DNA of 64,000 nt from Diphasiastrum complanatum (taxonomy: Eukaryota; Streptophyta; Lycopodiopsida; Lycopodiales; Lycopodiaceae): positions 21,946,657-22,010,656 of the forward strand of contig CM055094.1 in NCBI GenBank assembly GCA_029204225.1. The letters run 5' to 3'. The position numbers and the translations under genes are program-made. Position 1 is the stretch's first letter. Every line of letters begins with the position of its first letter. This document shows, in pieces, positions 13,389-24,911 of this stretch. The notes below the pieces were generated by a model. That model did not search any database. It was not told the DNA's origin and worked only from the letters and a program-made list of their open reading frames with translations.

Positions 13389-13504
13389 ATGTAAAGACCA
13401 CTAGGGAAAACCCCTAACATGAGGATAGGAAAACACAAGAGAGACAATGGAGCAAAACCACCCAACCATTCCTAGATCCCTCCTAGAGAATCCTCTTGGA
13501 TCTA

Positions 13505-13767
13505 TGTTAGAAATCAATGATAAACTTCATTGTTACTATTTACGAGGTACATTAATGTTGACAACTGTGACCAGCTGTCATTAGACATAGGCTAGTCTAT
13601 TAGTCTACTCGTAGGTTTTCTCTCTCTATCAGGGGTTCAGGGTTTATTTGTACATTTTACATTCTGTATGAGTTAGTGTGATAGAGTGACAGTGTGTGTT
13701 CTTCTTCCGCCTTCTTGTGGTGATTGCTTATGGTGAATGCTTGATGTTGCATATCTAATTCTTGACA
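13505..13767 (+). repeat. 5' LTR of copia A
   Basis: 263 bp, TG...CA termini, directly followed by the tRNA-iMet primer site at 13,768-13,779. Confidence 0.95.
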
Positions 13768-14388
13768 TGGTATCAGAGCAGCAATAGTCCTACATGCATG
13801 ATCAGTGGATACAGCTTGTCACAGGCTCCGCAACGAAGTGAGAATCACGGGAGGTGAAAGCTTGGAGAGATAAAAACGGCTGGAAGAAATCCTTCTTTGG
13901 TGTATTTTGCAGGTTTGGAGCTCAGAATCATCAGTGAGAAACGAAGACACTGTCCCGGAAGCATCAGAAAGGCCAGGGTAGCATCAAACAAGTTGAAAAT
14001 CTGTTGAGTGGAGAAAATTCTTACAATACTTCCTAGTTGTTGTGGAAAGTGCTTTGTGTGAGAGGTTTGCCAAGAAATCTCTCATTTGTCTGTTTGGAGT
14101 ACCACAAATCACACTAGATAGTGTCTAGTACTGTCATTCAGAATTAGGAAGCTTCATACTTTTCACATTACTAATCTCTGTCTTTTGAACGATCACACAT
14201 TTCGAAATCTTTGCAAAGAGGAGACGGCGTAGCCGCTGCGCCGAAGTGGAGAATCTAGAATATTCCCTCTGAAAGTTCTTATATTCTCTTTACTTTTCAT
14301 CTTGTCCGTGCCAATATCGGATCGACGCGCCAGTGGTAAAGAAAACCAAGAGCAGTCGTACATCCGAGCCAGACTCATCTATCCAGTA

Positions 14389-15240
14389 ATGGCAACTCTA
14401 AGCGAGAGTGTCCTTAATGAGTCAAGCAAATTGGAAGGTGCCAGCAACTATGCAGTTTGGAACTTCAAAGTGAAGAATATTTTGATGGAAAAGGAGCTGT
14501 GGGAGATCGTGACAGGTGAAGATACAAGGTCAATGATTGAAGAAGATCAGCGGACATTTGATAGGAGAAAACGGAAAGCCCAGAATGTCATCAACTTATC
14601 GGTTAGAGATGCAATTATTCTCTATATTTCAGATTCAAAAGGACCAAAAGAAGCGTGGGATACATTGAAGGCATTGTTTAAATGACAAATACATCTCGAA
14701 TATTCTTTTTGAAGACGAAGTTGCATACATTGCGGATGGATGATGGTGCAACTATTGCCGATCACATACTGAAGATCAAAGAGATCCGTGACCAATTAGC
14801 AGCAGTTGGAGAGAGAGTACAAGATCGTGAGATCGTGCAATTGACATTGAATAGTCTGAGTGAGTCACATCAGATGTTTGTGACAAGTATAGCCACAAGA
14901 AAAAATCTTCCAACCTATGAAGAACTAGGTGGATTGCTTTTGCATGAAGAGCAACGTCAAGAGAACTTGAATCATCGTAACAGGAGCTATGATCAAGCTC
15001 TTGCAGTTAGAGGACGAGGTGGAAGATTTGGCCGTGGAAGGTATCAATCGAGTGGAGGAAACCCAAGCTGGAGATCATTTCAACAATTTCATGAGCAAGT
15101 CAATGATAGTCCGAATCGAGTCAATTGGAATCAAGGCTGAGGTCAAGGACGTGGCTATTCAAGACAAAATAAACCTAGAAATTGTAGGTACTGCAACAAA
15201 CTTGGCCACTGGGAGCGTGAATGCTTCAAGAAACAGAAGG
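14389..15240 (+). pseudogene. Copia A gag remnant
   Basis: Begins with the conserved MATLSESVL start (14,389), continues through the gag domain (NYAVWNFKVKNILMEKELW), hits a one-base frameshift at about 14,682 inside the KALF-TTNTSR block seen intact in copia C, and ends with a zinc knuckle CRYCNKLGHWEREC at about 15,183-15,224. A CGA-to-TGA change at about 15,138 also stops translation. The knuckle residues themselves are intact. Confidence 0.92.
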
Positions 15241-15745
15241 AGATGGAACAAAGAAAAGACAAATGGCAAGCGGGAGATTATGCTGATCAACATCAATTTG
15301 ATGACTATTATTATGAAGACAATTATACTGATCAACATCAATACAATGATGATCAATATGAAGATGATACTGGTGAGAGTTCAAAATTGTTCATTACAGC
15401 ATTAATGACAAGTGATGAAGCCAAAGATACATGGTACATTGATAGTGGTGCATCCAAGCACATGACTTCAAGGAAAGAGTGGTTTTCAGAACTCAAGGAA
15501 ACTGACAATGGTGATAAGGTTGGACAATCTGATGGCAAATTGCTATCTGTTAAAGGAGTTGGAGTAGTACCAGTGAAGTTAGCTAGCAGGTAGATAAAGC
15601 AGATAAGCAATGTGCAATATGTACCTGGCTTAGCTAACAATCTACTATCTATTGGGACGATGGCTGATCAACAACTCAAGGTTGAGTTTGACAGTGACAA
15701 ATGTCTTGTCAAAGACATCAAGAATCACTACAAAGTGATTGCTCG
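15241..15745 (+). pseudogene. Copia A protease and pre-integrase remnant
   Basis: The aspartic protease motif WYIDSGASKHMTS (catalytic DSGA) is intact. A TAG at about 15,591 interrupts the domain, which then continues through NVQYVPGLANNLLS to HYKVIA before the deletion junction. The integrase zinc finger and core that should follow are absent. Confidence 0.9.
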
Positions 15746-15759
15746 TATTTTCTAGAGAT

Positions 15760-17426
15760 GCTACTTTTGATGAGATGGGTCAAAATGACCAGATACTCCC
15801 GAATCAAGTGAGCAGGGAGAGCTTAGAAGATCAAGTAGAAATTGAAAACCTCCTGCAAGATTAGAGATGAATCTAGCCCTAATGAGTTCTGTGCTCAAGG
15901 CTCAAGAACCAAAAACTTTTGATAAAGCAAAGGAGCACAAGGAGTGGCGTGAAGCTATGGAAACAGAAATGAAAGCTATAACGAAAAATGGGACGTAGAA
16001 CTTGGTTGAGCTACCTGATGGTAAGACGCCTATCACTTGCAAATGGATATACAAGATCAAATATGGAGCTGATGGTCAACTCAACAACTACAAAGCACGG
16101 TTGGTTGCGAGAGGATTTGAGCAGCAGGAAGGTATTGATTTTGAGGAAACCTTTGCACCCATAGCTAAGATGGTAACTATATGTTCTATCATTGCTATTT
16201 CTGTTTTCTACGGCTGGAAGATCCAGCAAATCGACATTGAATCTGCCTTTCTTAATGGAGTGTTGGATGAAGAGGTGTACTTAGTACAACCTCAAGGATT
16301 TGTTGAAGGAGAGAGCATCTCGTTTGTAAGCTCAACAAAGCCATTTATGGATTGAAGCAAGCACCACGGGCGTGGTACTCTTGCATTGATGAATACTTCA
16401 AGCGAAGGGGAATGGTAAGGAGTGATGTTGATCCTAATCTTTACATTCTAAAGCAAGACTCAGATATAGTGCTCATTGTGTTGTACGTGGATGATTTGAT
16501 TATTACAGGAAGTAATGAGAGCTTAATTGATGAAATAAAATCATATCTTTCCAATGCTTTTGACATGAGTGATCTAGGATTGATGCACTATTGTCTTGGC
16601 ATTGAAGTATGGCAAAAGGAAGACATGGTCTTTCTTACACAAAACAAATATGCACAAGATTTGATTTATAAGTTCAATATGCAGGATTGTAAGCCTTTGA
16701 GTACCCCTATGGATGTCAACATGAAGCTTACTGCATATAATGAATCTGAGAAAGTGGATGCTTATTTGTATAGATAGCTGGTGGGTAGTTTGATTTATTT
16801 GACACACACATGACTTGATATTTCTTATGGCGTTGGTGTTGTTAGTCAATTTATGCAAGATCCTAGCTAAAAGTATTCTCAGATACATTCGAGGGACATT
16901 GAATTTTGGTTTGAAGTATGATCAGCCTGAAGCACCAATGTTGGTAGGTTATACAAATGCCGATTGGGCAAGTAATATTGATGAGAGAAGATCTACCAGT
17001 GGTCATACATTCAGTTATGGTACAGTTGTAATTTCATGGAGCAGCAGAAAGCAACCTACAATAGTCTTATCATCGACGAAATTCGAATATCGAGTACTTA
17101 GCAATGCTACACAAGAAGCGATATGGTTATGAAGATTGCTTGTGGATTTAGGTCAACCATAGGTGGATGCGACTACTATATCTTGCAATAATCAAAATTG
17201 CATTCACCTCGTCAAAAATCTAGTTCTACATGCCCGAACCAAGCACATCAAAATGCACTACCATTTTGTTTGAGAGAAAATTCTTGATAGAGCCATTAAT
17301 CTTGTTTTTTGTAAATCTGAAGATCAAATGGCAGATATTTTTACTAAGTCATTAGGTAGATGTAAATTTGAGAGGTTTCGTACTCTATCAGAAATCGAAG
17401 AATGTAATTTTATCATTGAGGGAGAG
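15760..17426 (+). pseudogene. Copia A reverse transcriptase-RNase H remnant
   Basis: After the deletion the frame resumes in the linker (DEMGQ, then an ARLEMNLALMSS-like stretch) and runs into RT: CKWIYKIKYGADG, ARLVARGFEQQEG, the catalytic YVDD box near 16,487, and RNase H blocks (TNADWAS, SGHTFSYG, ADIFTKSLGRC). Lesions include a frameshift at about 16,310-16,350, TAG at about 16,776, a small deletion at about 16,870, and further stops in RNase H. The RNase H glutamate block reads STKFEY rather than STEAEY. Confidence 0.92.
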
Positions 17427-17688
17427 TGTTAGAAATCAATGATAAACTTCATTGTTATTGTTTATGAGGTACATTGATATTGACAGCTATGACCAACTGT
17501 CATTAGCCATAGGCTTGTCTATTAGTCTACTCGTAGGTTTTCTCTCTCTATCAAGGGTTCAGGTATATTCGTACATTTTACATTCTGTATGAGTTAGTGT
17601 GATAGAGTGACAGTGCATGTTCTTCTTCCGCCTTCTTGTGGTGATTGCTTATGGTGAATGGTTGATGTTGCATATCTAATTCTTGACA
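17427..17688 (+). repeat. 3' LTR of copia A
   Basis: 262 bp, preceded by the purine-rich tract ending GAGGGAGAG and followed by the ATCTA target-site duplication. Confidence 0.95.
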
Positions 17689-17693
17689 ATCTA

Positions 17694-18600
17694 GCCCCCC
17701 CAAGCCATGCCATGTGATAGCAAGAGGAGAAGAGCTCAATTGGTAAGCTAGGCCAAAGTTGTCGACGAATAATCACTACCTCAATATAAAGAGAGTAGGA
17801 TCATGTGCATGAACCCATGCAATTTCCATGTAGGTCAACTCTTAATAGATCACCGTGCTTCATGCATTCCTCCTACCTATATCAGTCACACGTACATGCA
17901 CTACTCCATATGTCTCAATTACAGTGTCTGGGTCCTGTCAAGATCATTAGTCACCAACAGGCCTCGACATGGAATAAAATCTAGGCATGACCAATAATCT
18001 TGAACACTGGAGGGCCGGTCTACCATATTAGGACTATTCCATGTCCTTAGCTGAATATGGCTATAACAAAAATTTAGATGGAATTTTAAGATCTCATAAA
18101 TGTCGGATATGGCAGTTAAAGTTCTTCTGGAAGGAATGAAATTTATTGTACCAATTTGGATATAGATATTGGACATCTATTATTGTGTTACTTCAGTTAT
18201 TTTGAATTCAAAATGGTTCCTTTTTGTTAATGAATACACTTGGGTCATTTCAACAGTATATGAACGATGTCTTTTGTCCATACTATAGGTCAATGCCTAG
18301 TGCTATTCTTAGATGCTATTGAGCCATTTGGATTCATTAATAAAAATATGTGCATAGAGTATACATGAATTCTTGGAAGAGTATTTCTCAATTGAGAAAT
18401 AGACTCAGTTCATTAGTGATTGTGTCCTAGAGAGCTCAATTGGACAATGGTTCCAATAATGGTAACTACAATTTTGCTGAATTTTGGTTGGACATACACC
18501 CTAGTATTCCTTAATGATTAAGTTTGGTTTTAGGTCTTCAATTAATTATGATTGACGAATCATAAGAATCTAACTATGTTAAAATTCACAAGCTAGTTTG
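17694..18600. other. Unassigned, probably LTR interrupted by copia A
   Basis: Immediately after copia A the sequence should continue the minus-strand LTR broken at 13,504. A minus-strand TATA-like TTTATATTGAGG near 17,783 fits an LTR promoter. Beyond that no domain or repeat partner was seen. Confidence 0.35.
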
Positions 18601-18607
18601 GACCAAT

Positions 18608-18720
18608 TTTGGTCACATGCATTGTAATCGGCAAGATGGCCATGTAAATAGATGCCACACATGCCAAATAGCATAGGATTCTTTTCCAAAGTCTTATTCT
18701 ACATCCTACATTGTAAAGGC
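18608..18720 (+). pseudogene. Possible Ty3/gypsy integrase zinc-finger relic
   Basis: One frame reads HMHCNRQDGHVNRCHTCQIA followed by a stop. The RCHTCQIA segment matches the C-x2-C half of the HHCC zinc finger of gypsy chromovirus integrases. The rest of the domain is unreadable, so this is a short, low-certainty relic. Confidence 0.45.
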
Positions 18721-18865
18721 ACCTTTGAAATAATGCCAAAGAGTGCTTAGATAGGGTAGAGATAAAATAGGAGTGTATGTTTTTTATTGTTTTTGGGTCT
18801 CGAGATCAAGGACCCTAATTGACGAATCATGAACATATACCTAATTATTATTAGGGAATAATTTC

Positions 18866-19087
18866 TGACCTATTGAATGAGTAGAGAGATTAGATCAATG
18901 TTTTGAACATCTACATATCTTTACTCCAATGTTTTATTAAGACTATGGATCTCACAGACATTTTTTGTAAAGTAAATTGCTTTGGCTTATGGAGAATTTT
19001 GTGACCTATTGAATGAGTAGAGAGTTTAGATCAGTGTTTTGAACATCTAAATCTCTTTACTCCAGTGTTTTATTGAGACTATGGATC
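18866..19087. repeat. Direct repeat, two 86-bp copies 136 bp apart
   Basis: Copies at about 18,866-18,951 and 19,002-19,087 both start TGACCTATTGAATGAGTAG and end GACTATGGATC, differing at a handful of bases. The second copy abuts the truncated end of the gypsy LTR fragment to its right. Confidence 0.85.
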
Positions 19088-19380
19088 CTCCTTGGCCTCT
19101 GAATCCTATTCGTCCATTTCTGCCTCCTTAATTATTCAAATTTAAAAAAAAGAGTGGGAACCATCCAAATTGGAGGGAAACCCAACTTTATTCACTAGCT
19201 TGACATTTAGGCCCTGCGACATTAAAAGTCCCGCAAAAAGGCCTGGAGTCCTTTTATTGACTTGTAACTAATCAAATAACTATGTGATCATCGGGTTGGA
19301 CTTACACACGCAGGGTGCCAAATCCCTCTCACTTATTAACTAGGGTTAGGGTTGCCTTGGGATCTGCAAACCCTCCAACA
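19085..19380 (-). repeat. Truncated gypsy LTR, minus strand
   Basis: Read on the minus strand it starts TGTTGGAGGGTTTGC at 19,380 and matches, with scattered differences, the first 300 bp of the gypsy LTR at 24,141-24,889, which lies in the opposite orientation. It stops at about 19,085, before the TATA region. On the minus strand it is preceded by a polypurine tract (GGTGGGGGATAC, 19,381-19,392), so it is the 3' LTR of the minus-strand element holding the adjacent ORF. Confidence 0.85.
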
Positions 19381-19468
19381 GTATCCCCCACCAAAATTGG
19401 TGGCGGTCCAACGACACCTACGAGATGTAGTTACTGGGGACTTTTATTGGCTTCGCGACGAATCTTTA

Positions 19469-21985
19469 TTAAATGATACTGCACCTTCTCCATAAAATTG
19501 AGTCGGGCAGTGTTAAAATCCAAATTATGTGGCAAAAAACAATGATGAGCTCCAACAATCCACTTTGAAGTTGTCCAGGACGTGAAGCGAGATTCCCAGG
19601 AGCCTCCATAATTGCTGCATGAAAATATAGTCGAGCAACTGGCAGCTGATCCTTGATATTCTCTAAGGCCATTGGCTTATCTGGATCGAATGCCAAAGGA
19701 GGAAGACAATCATCCCATCTGGTTGCCACTGATGCCAACAGAGTTAAATCTTTCGCAAACAGTGTCGATTGTCTTATTGTCGGATTGGGAGAGTGTATAT
19801 ACTCCTGTTGGTACGCTTGTGAGGCCCGGTGGAAATCCACTTATATCGATTAACTGTATGGTTGATGGATGATTGGCCAATTGGGCACATGGATTGTAAT
19901 TTTTTCCATAGCCAATCCCAAATCCTTCCATTTATTTCTTTGCGACATTGGTACATGATACAGTGTCAAAGCGGCCTTGGAATCCCTGAAGCGCCACTTT
20001 GTAAGTCTCAACTTTTTTGAACAAATACGTGATCTCTGTCAGAGTTACCAGATGATCTGGTATTTGTGTCTGGAGATATGCATCATGCTCAAGGGTGGTC
20101 GCATCCAATTCACCTTGGACACGTGTGCGATCCTGCTCTGCCATCTGCAGTTGACCTTGTACCAATTGCACTTGTTGCTTTGCATCCTGCATGACCTTGT
20201 CCACCTGATCTTGTGGGGCTGTCAAGGCATTCTACAGGGAGCTGACGTATCCTTCAAGGCGATCAGCTTGTTGCTGTGCCGTCTTCTTCTCAGCTTCTGA
20301 TTTTTCTTCATGCTGCTTGGCGATCTTCAATTCTCAGTCCAGTTGAATAATTTTCTGGCTGATGAGAGTGTTTTCGGATCTCATATCTGAAATTCTCTGC
20401 TCCATTTCTTTTTTCTTATCAAGCATAGACTGGATCACTTGCGCAAGGCTGGAGACCAAACCGCGAGCATCACCAGAATCTACTGTTGTGGAAGTGGCAG
20501 CAGCAGAAGGACTTGATGGTACTGTCTGTGGTTGGTATGGAAGAGGTGCCAGAAATTCTTCTTCTTCAAAGAGGTCCTCCTCTTCATAGCCCTCAGGCAC
20601 TATGGCGTCGCACTGTTTCGGTGATTTCACAGCTTGCTCGACCCGAAGTGTGGCTGGTGCCGCTTCAGCTTGAGGTTGCTGGGACAATTGGCATGAATCT
20701 TCAACACCAACAGTAGTATCATGAAATTATTTGAATCCTCTTCTAGGGGATTGGATTCAAAGGGCGCAGGGCTCTGGGGCATTTCAAAAACTTCGGAGGC
20801 CCCAAGGGGTCAGAATCATTGAACATATCCATGAAATATTGTGTGTTTGAGAAAATAGCTTCTGTGTGTGGGGGTGAGACGATCTGGGCAGCTGTGATGG
20901 GAATGGTAGCCCCAATGGTCACAGACTGTCCTTGAGTGAAAGAAGAGGCAAGGGAAGCATCAGAGACAGGGAAAATAGGAAGTTCAATGTGAGTAGCAGC
21001 AGAGGGTGGAAGCGCAGCTAACGATGTATGCCTAGTACGACGTCGTGACGTGGAAGGCGAGTCAGGAATGACGATCTCGCTGCATCGACGATGTAGACTA
21101 TGTGAACTGGAGGCCTGGTGGGATGACTCAGCCGATGCTTCTTCATAAACCGAAAGCACAGAATCCAGGTGAAAGCCATGGATTTTGTTTTCAAGGTGGG
21201 AGGCCGCTAGGAGAGATAACAAGGAGCCAATAGCGAACTGCTACTTGGCATTGCTCTTAATGGCTTGTTTGAGCTCACCAGAAACAATCTTGAACTAGTT
21301 ACACGGTTTGAGAGGAGCCTTGGCTATCTTGACATAGGACTCGCCTATCCTATGTAGGATTTGAGAAGTGATGCAGTCTTTCCTAAGGTTGCCAACCATC
21401 AAAAAGTTATTGAGGAGCTGAGCAACAGCGTGTATGGCAGGCTCAGTGATGGCATCTAGGAGGTAGCCATCATTGGTCCAATGCAAATCATTTGTTAGGT
21501 CTATGTAAGGCTTAATAGCCTGTTTGGCCTGCTTATGGTTGGGTGAGGCTTGGGTACCAGACGCTATGCCTATGGCAGCAAGGGCGGCCTCAATCATGCG
21601 CATCTTGTATGTGGCTCCCTGGAAGGTGATGTAAAACTTGGATTTTTCTTCCTTCCACGTACTGAAAGCAAGAGTGATAAAATCCATGTTGATTCTCCCT
21701 GAAAAGGTTCTCTCATGAATACCCATTGCAGTAAGCAGAGGCTCTGCAAGGGTCATCCACTGAGTGACCATGCTTGTGCTAGGAAGTATCATGATATTCG
21801 TGAGTGTATAACAGAAAATAGTTCAGAAAGTTTGGAAGTCTTTGGTCGCTGGAAAAATTGGCAAGAGCATCGCTAGCATAAGTGAGGAATAAATTGAATT
21901 CAGCCAGCCTATAGGTGAATTTGGAGGGTCCATTACACTGAATACTAGTTTGGCTGATCACTTTTGAACAAAAATTTGCAAGCAT
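19469..21985 (-). pseudogene. Unidentified long ORF attached to a gypsy LTR (decayed)
   Basis: A chain of minus-strand frames reads as one former protein of about 840 residues: 21,985-21,779; 21,792-21,295; the same frame through 21,222-20,743 past two stops; then, after a frame change, 20,687-20,334; 20,225-19,932 and 19,931-19,710 in one frame interrupted only by stops; and finally 19,840-19,469 after another shift. The N-terminal third looks globular (TAMGIHERTFSGRINMDFI), the middle is Ser/Pro-rich and acidic, and the region from about 20,450 to 20,060 is a strong heptad-like coiled coil (EKKTAQQQADRLEGY and following). No gag, protease, RT, RNase H or integrase motif is present. It ends about 70 bp before a polypurine tract and a gypsy LTR fragment, so it sits where Tat/Athila-type elements carry an extra 3' ORF. 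I do not recognise the family; alternatives are an env-like ORF or captured host sequence. Confidence 0.6.
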
Positions 21986-22245
21986 GTATAGTACTATGAA
22001 AATAGGCTATAAAAATCTCGATGAAGATTTTTGAGGCTCTGAACCTATCCGGCGAACGTTCTCCAGGGTTGGCAAAGGATGAACCTTCGCCCAAGAGGGT
22101 CCTTCGCCCAAGTACTGTCATAAATGCAATTTGTCAAGATCTGAAGCTATGGCCAACCTAATTTTGACATTTTAAGACCATCTAGCATGTCAACGAAGGT
22201 TCCTAATGAGAGTAAGGTGCTCGGCGAAGGTTCCCAAAATGGCAA
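21986..22245 (-). other. Region upstream of the unidentified ORF
   Basis: Contains several copies, in both directions, of a short CGAAGGTTC/CCTTCGCC-type word (about 22,050, 22,079, 22,102, 22,194 and 22,222). A similar vocabulary appears in the gypsy leader at 25,600-25,870. It joins an unrelated copia RT fragment at about 22,246. Confidence 0.4.
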
Positions 22246-22571
22246 ATAGATCAAAGAGCCAATAAGCTTTCTATAGGTAGTGATGTCCTCAAAGGATGCT
22301 TCCTCACTTTCCTTAGAAACTTTTCCACTTAGCTCCATGGGAGTTTCAACTCCTTTACAATCTTTCATGCCAAACTTTTCTAAGATGGATCTAGCATACT
22401 TAGATTGACATATGAAAGTAAAATCATTACTCGTTAACTTCTATTCCAAGTATAACTTTTAGAAGTCCTAGATCTACCATCTTAAATTCACTAGATAGAA
22501 ATTTTCACAACTCTAATGCCATCAAGATCATTTCTTGTGAGAATTATATCATCAACATATAAAATCAAAAT
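22246..22571 (-). pseudogene. Old Ty1/copia RT fragment (distinct family)
   Basis: The minus strand reads LYVDDIILTRNDLDG near 22,560-22,515 (catalytic YVDD), then SILEKFGMKDCKGVETPM and TYRKLIGSLIYL, the C-terminal part of copia RT. It differs from the A/C family. It is broken at about 22,246 on one side and by the insertion of copia B at 22,572 on the other. Confidence 0.85.
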
Positions 22572-22807
22572 TGTCAAAGATCTGATAAGCACTATCAATC
22601 AATCACCATAAGCAATCACCAAGAGAAAAAGAAAAAACACACCATCACACTATTCCACTTAACATAAAGAGAGTACAATAAATCCTGAATATATAGAGAG
22701 AGAGAAACTAGTACTTGACTCTAGACTAGCCCACAACTACTTACAGTTGGTAACAGTTGTCAACAGTAAATTGTAAACAATAATAAGTTTATCATTGGTT
22801 TCTAATA
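22572..22807 (-). repeat. 3' LTR of copia B
   Basis: About 236 bp, TGTCAAAGATCTG...TTTCTAATA on the plus strand. The right terminus is CTAATA instead of CTAACA. Confidence 0.88.
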
Positions 22808-24140
22808 CTCTCCCTCAATGACAAAATTACATTCTTCTATTTCTAAGAGACTACGAAATTTCTCAAATTTACATCTACCTAAAGACTTAGTGAAAATATT
22901 AGTCACTTGATCTTCGAAGTTACAAAAAACTAGATCAATGGCACCATCAATAATTTTCTCTCGAACAAAATGATGATGTTTCTCAATATGTTTGGTTCGA
23001 GCATGTAGAATTGGATTTTTAGCAAGGTGAATGCATCTTTTGTTGTCGCAATATATAATTGTAGCATCCACCTGTGATTCATCCAAATCTATAAGTAATC
23101 TTTGGAGCCATATTACCTCTTGTGTAGCATTGCTAAGCACATGATACTCAGCTTCTGTCGAAGATAAGGCTACTGTAGGTTGTTTTTTACAGCTCCAGAA
23201 AATAATAGTTGTACCATATAACCGTTGGTAGATCTTTAATCATCAATACTACTTGTCCAATCAGCATCTGTATAGCCTACCAACATAAGTACTAAGAATT
23301 TTTAAGAGCAATGTGCGTGCAGACCCACATTTCGTGAGTTTCTAGGCATTTCAGACAGGTGCCTTGGCGTTTCGACCACTTTTCTAGCGTTTCAGGTCAG
23401 CAAACAAGCATTTCGGGACAATTTGATGATGTTTTGGGCACTCCTGGTGGCGTTTCAGGGCTGTTTTCTGGCATATCAGACCTGTGTACTGAGTTTCAGA
23501 CTGATCATGTACTTTCCAGCAATAGAATACAGCCAGCAAACATGCAAAATATTGTTTTCCAAGCAAAAAAATTTCTGTTTGTCACTCAAATCTTCACCAA
23601 AATAAACGATTTTTGATGGAATGAGTTACTAATCCACCTCTCCTTGCAGTTGGCTATCTCCAAACACTACTCTCACTGAAAATGATGGAAAAAACTGAGT
23701 TTTTCAGGCCTATCTTACTTGCTTGCACAAGTTTCACACAAAATCACAAAAGTAGGCTAAAACTCAATCAAATGACAGTTTTTCAGTTTCTAAATGCTTC
23801 ATAACTGTGAATGGCAATACTAGAGACAGTCTAGTGTGATTTGCAGTTCCCCAAACAAACAAATGAGGAATTTCTTGGCAAAAATCTCTCACAAATGGAA
23901 CTTTTCACAAAAAAAACTAGGAAGTATTATAAAACCTGTCTGATCCTACCCTGGCCTTTCTAATGCCTCCAAGATCGTGTCTTCGTTTCCTACTCCAAAA
24001 CTTGCAAAATACTCCAAGGAAAGATTTCTTCCAGCTTTTTGTCTCTCCAAGCTTTCACTCCTATGAAGGACTTTCTCACTTCATATCGGAGCTTGTGACA
24101 AGCTATATCCACTGATCAGGCACGTAGGACTATCGGGCTC
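22572..24140 (-). mobile_element. Truncated Ty1/copia element B, minus strand
   Basis: The 3' LTR is 22,572-22,807 (same family as copia C). Next to it is an RNase H C-terminal half (23,140-22,808 with CDNKRCIHLAKNPILHARTK and NIFTKSLGRC), with weaker sequence up to about 23,287. The rest of gag-pol is deleted, and about 23,290-24,140 is a 5' leader recognisable by similarity to the leader of copia A just after its primer site. It ends in GGCTC, the first part of a minus-strand primer site, exactly where the gypsy LTR starts, suggesting that the gypsy element inserted there. Confidence 0.85.
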
Positions 24141-24889
24141 TATTGGAGGGTTTGCGGATCCCAAGACAATCCTAACCCTACTTAATTAGTGAGAGGGATT
24201 TGGCACCATGTGTGTGTAAGTCCAACCCGATGATCACATAGTTATTTGATTGATTAGGAAGTCAATAAAAGAACTTTAGGCCTTTTTTGTGGGACTTTTA
24301 ATGTCACAAGGCCTAAATGTCAAGTTAGTGAATGAAGTTGGGTTTCCCTCCAATTTTGAATGGTTCTCACTCTTTTTTAAATCTGAATAATTAGGGAGGC
24401 AGAATTGGACCAATAGGATTCTAAGGCCAAGGTCCTCCTGTGTACTATAAAAAGGGACCAGCTCGAGTTCTCTACACATGTACATATCTTCATTTCAATA
24501 AAGCAGACTGGTTCTCTTGTGAAATGAATTAATGAATGTCCTTGCTCTCTATCACTTTTCCTCCATCTCTCATGCATTTATTGTGTTTGCTAATTGTTGG
24601 ATCTAAGTATTATTGGGATTGCATGTTTTCATACTTTTTATGAGAGAGAAAGGGAGAGAGAAAAAGAGTAAGCTTTTTTCATTATGGATGTAGTGTTAAT
24701 GATTGTAGTGTTAATGCTTAGGGTTAATGGATGTTAGAGTTAAATCTGGATCTTCCATTCATGCTGAATTCTGAGATATGTTATCGCTCTCATGGGAATG
24801 AACCTACACATGACAACTAACTTCATCTCCGTGATGCGAGATTGATTAGATCTTGGGTTGAGGATAGGCAAGAAAAGAAACCCACTACA
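24141..24889 (+). repeat. 5' LTR of gypsy copy 1
   Basis: About 749 bp, from TATTGGAGGG (TG changed to TA) to ACTACA, followed four bases later by a gypsy primer site. A TATA box (TACTATAAAAAGG) lies at about 24,444, suited to drive element transcription. The first 300 bp recur inverted at 19,085-19,380. Confidence 0.85.
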
Positions 24890-24893
24890 ATTT

Positions 24894-24911
24894 TGGCGCC
24901 GTTGCCGGGGA
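24894..24911 (+). other. Gypsy primer-binding site (tRNA-Asp)
   Basis: TGGCGCCGTTGCCGGGGA is complementary to the 3' end of plant tRNA-Asp and is the usual primer site of Tat/Athila-type Ty3/gypsy elements. Confidence 0.92.

Larger units (their letters stand above)
13505..17688 (+). mobile_element. Ty1/copia element A, internally deleted, with target-site duplication
   Basis: The two LTRs (13,505-13,767 and 17,427-17,688) begin TGTTAG and end TTGACA and are flanked by the perfect 5-bp duplication ATCTA (13,500-13,504 and 17,689-17,693). The primer site TGGTATCAGAGC follows the 5' LTR at 13,768, and a GAGGGAGAG polypurine tract precedes the 3' LTR. By eye the LTRs differ at roughly 16 positions plus one indel, so the insertion is not recent. 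The interior is only about 3.7 kb because the integrase core was lost between about 15,745 and 15,760, and gag, protease and RT carry stops and frameshifts. It is non-autonomous. Confidence 0.95.
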
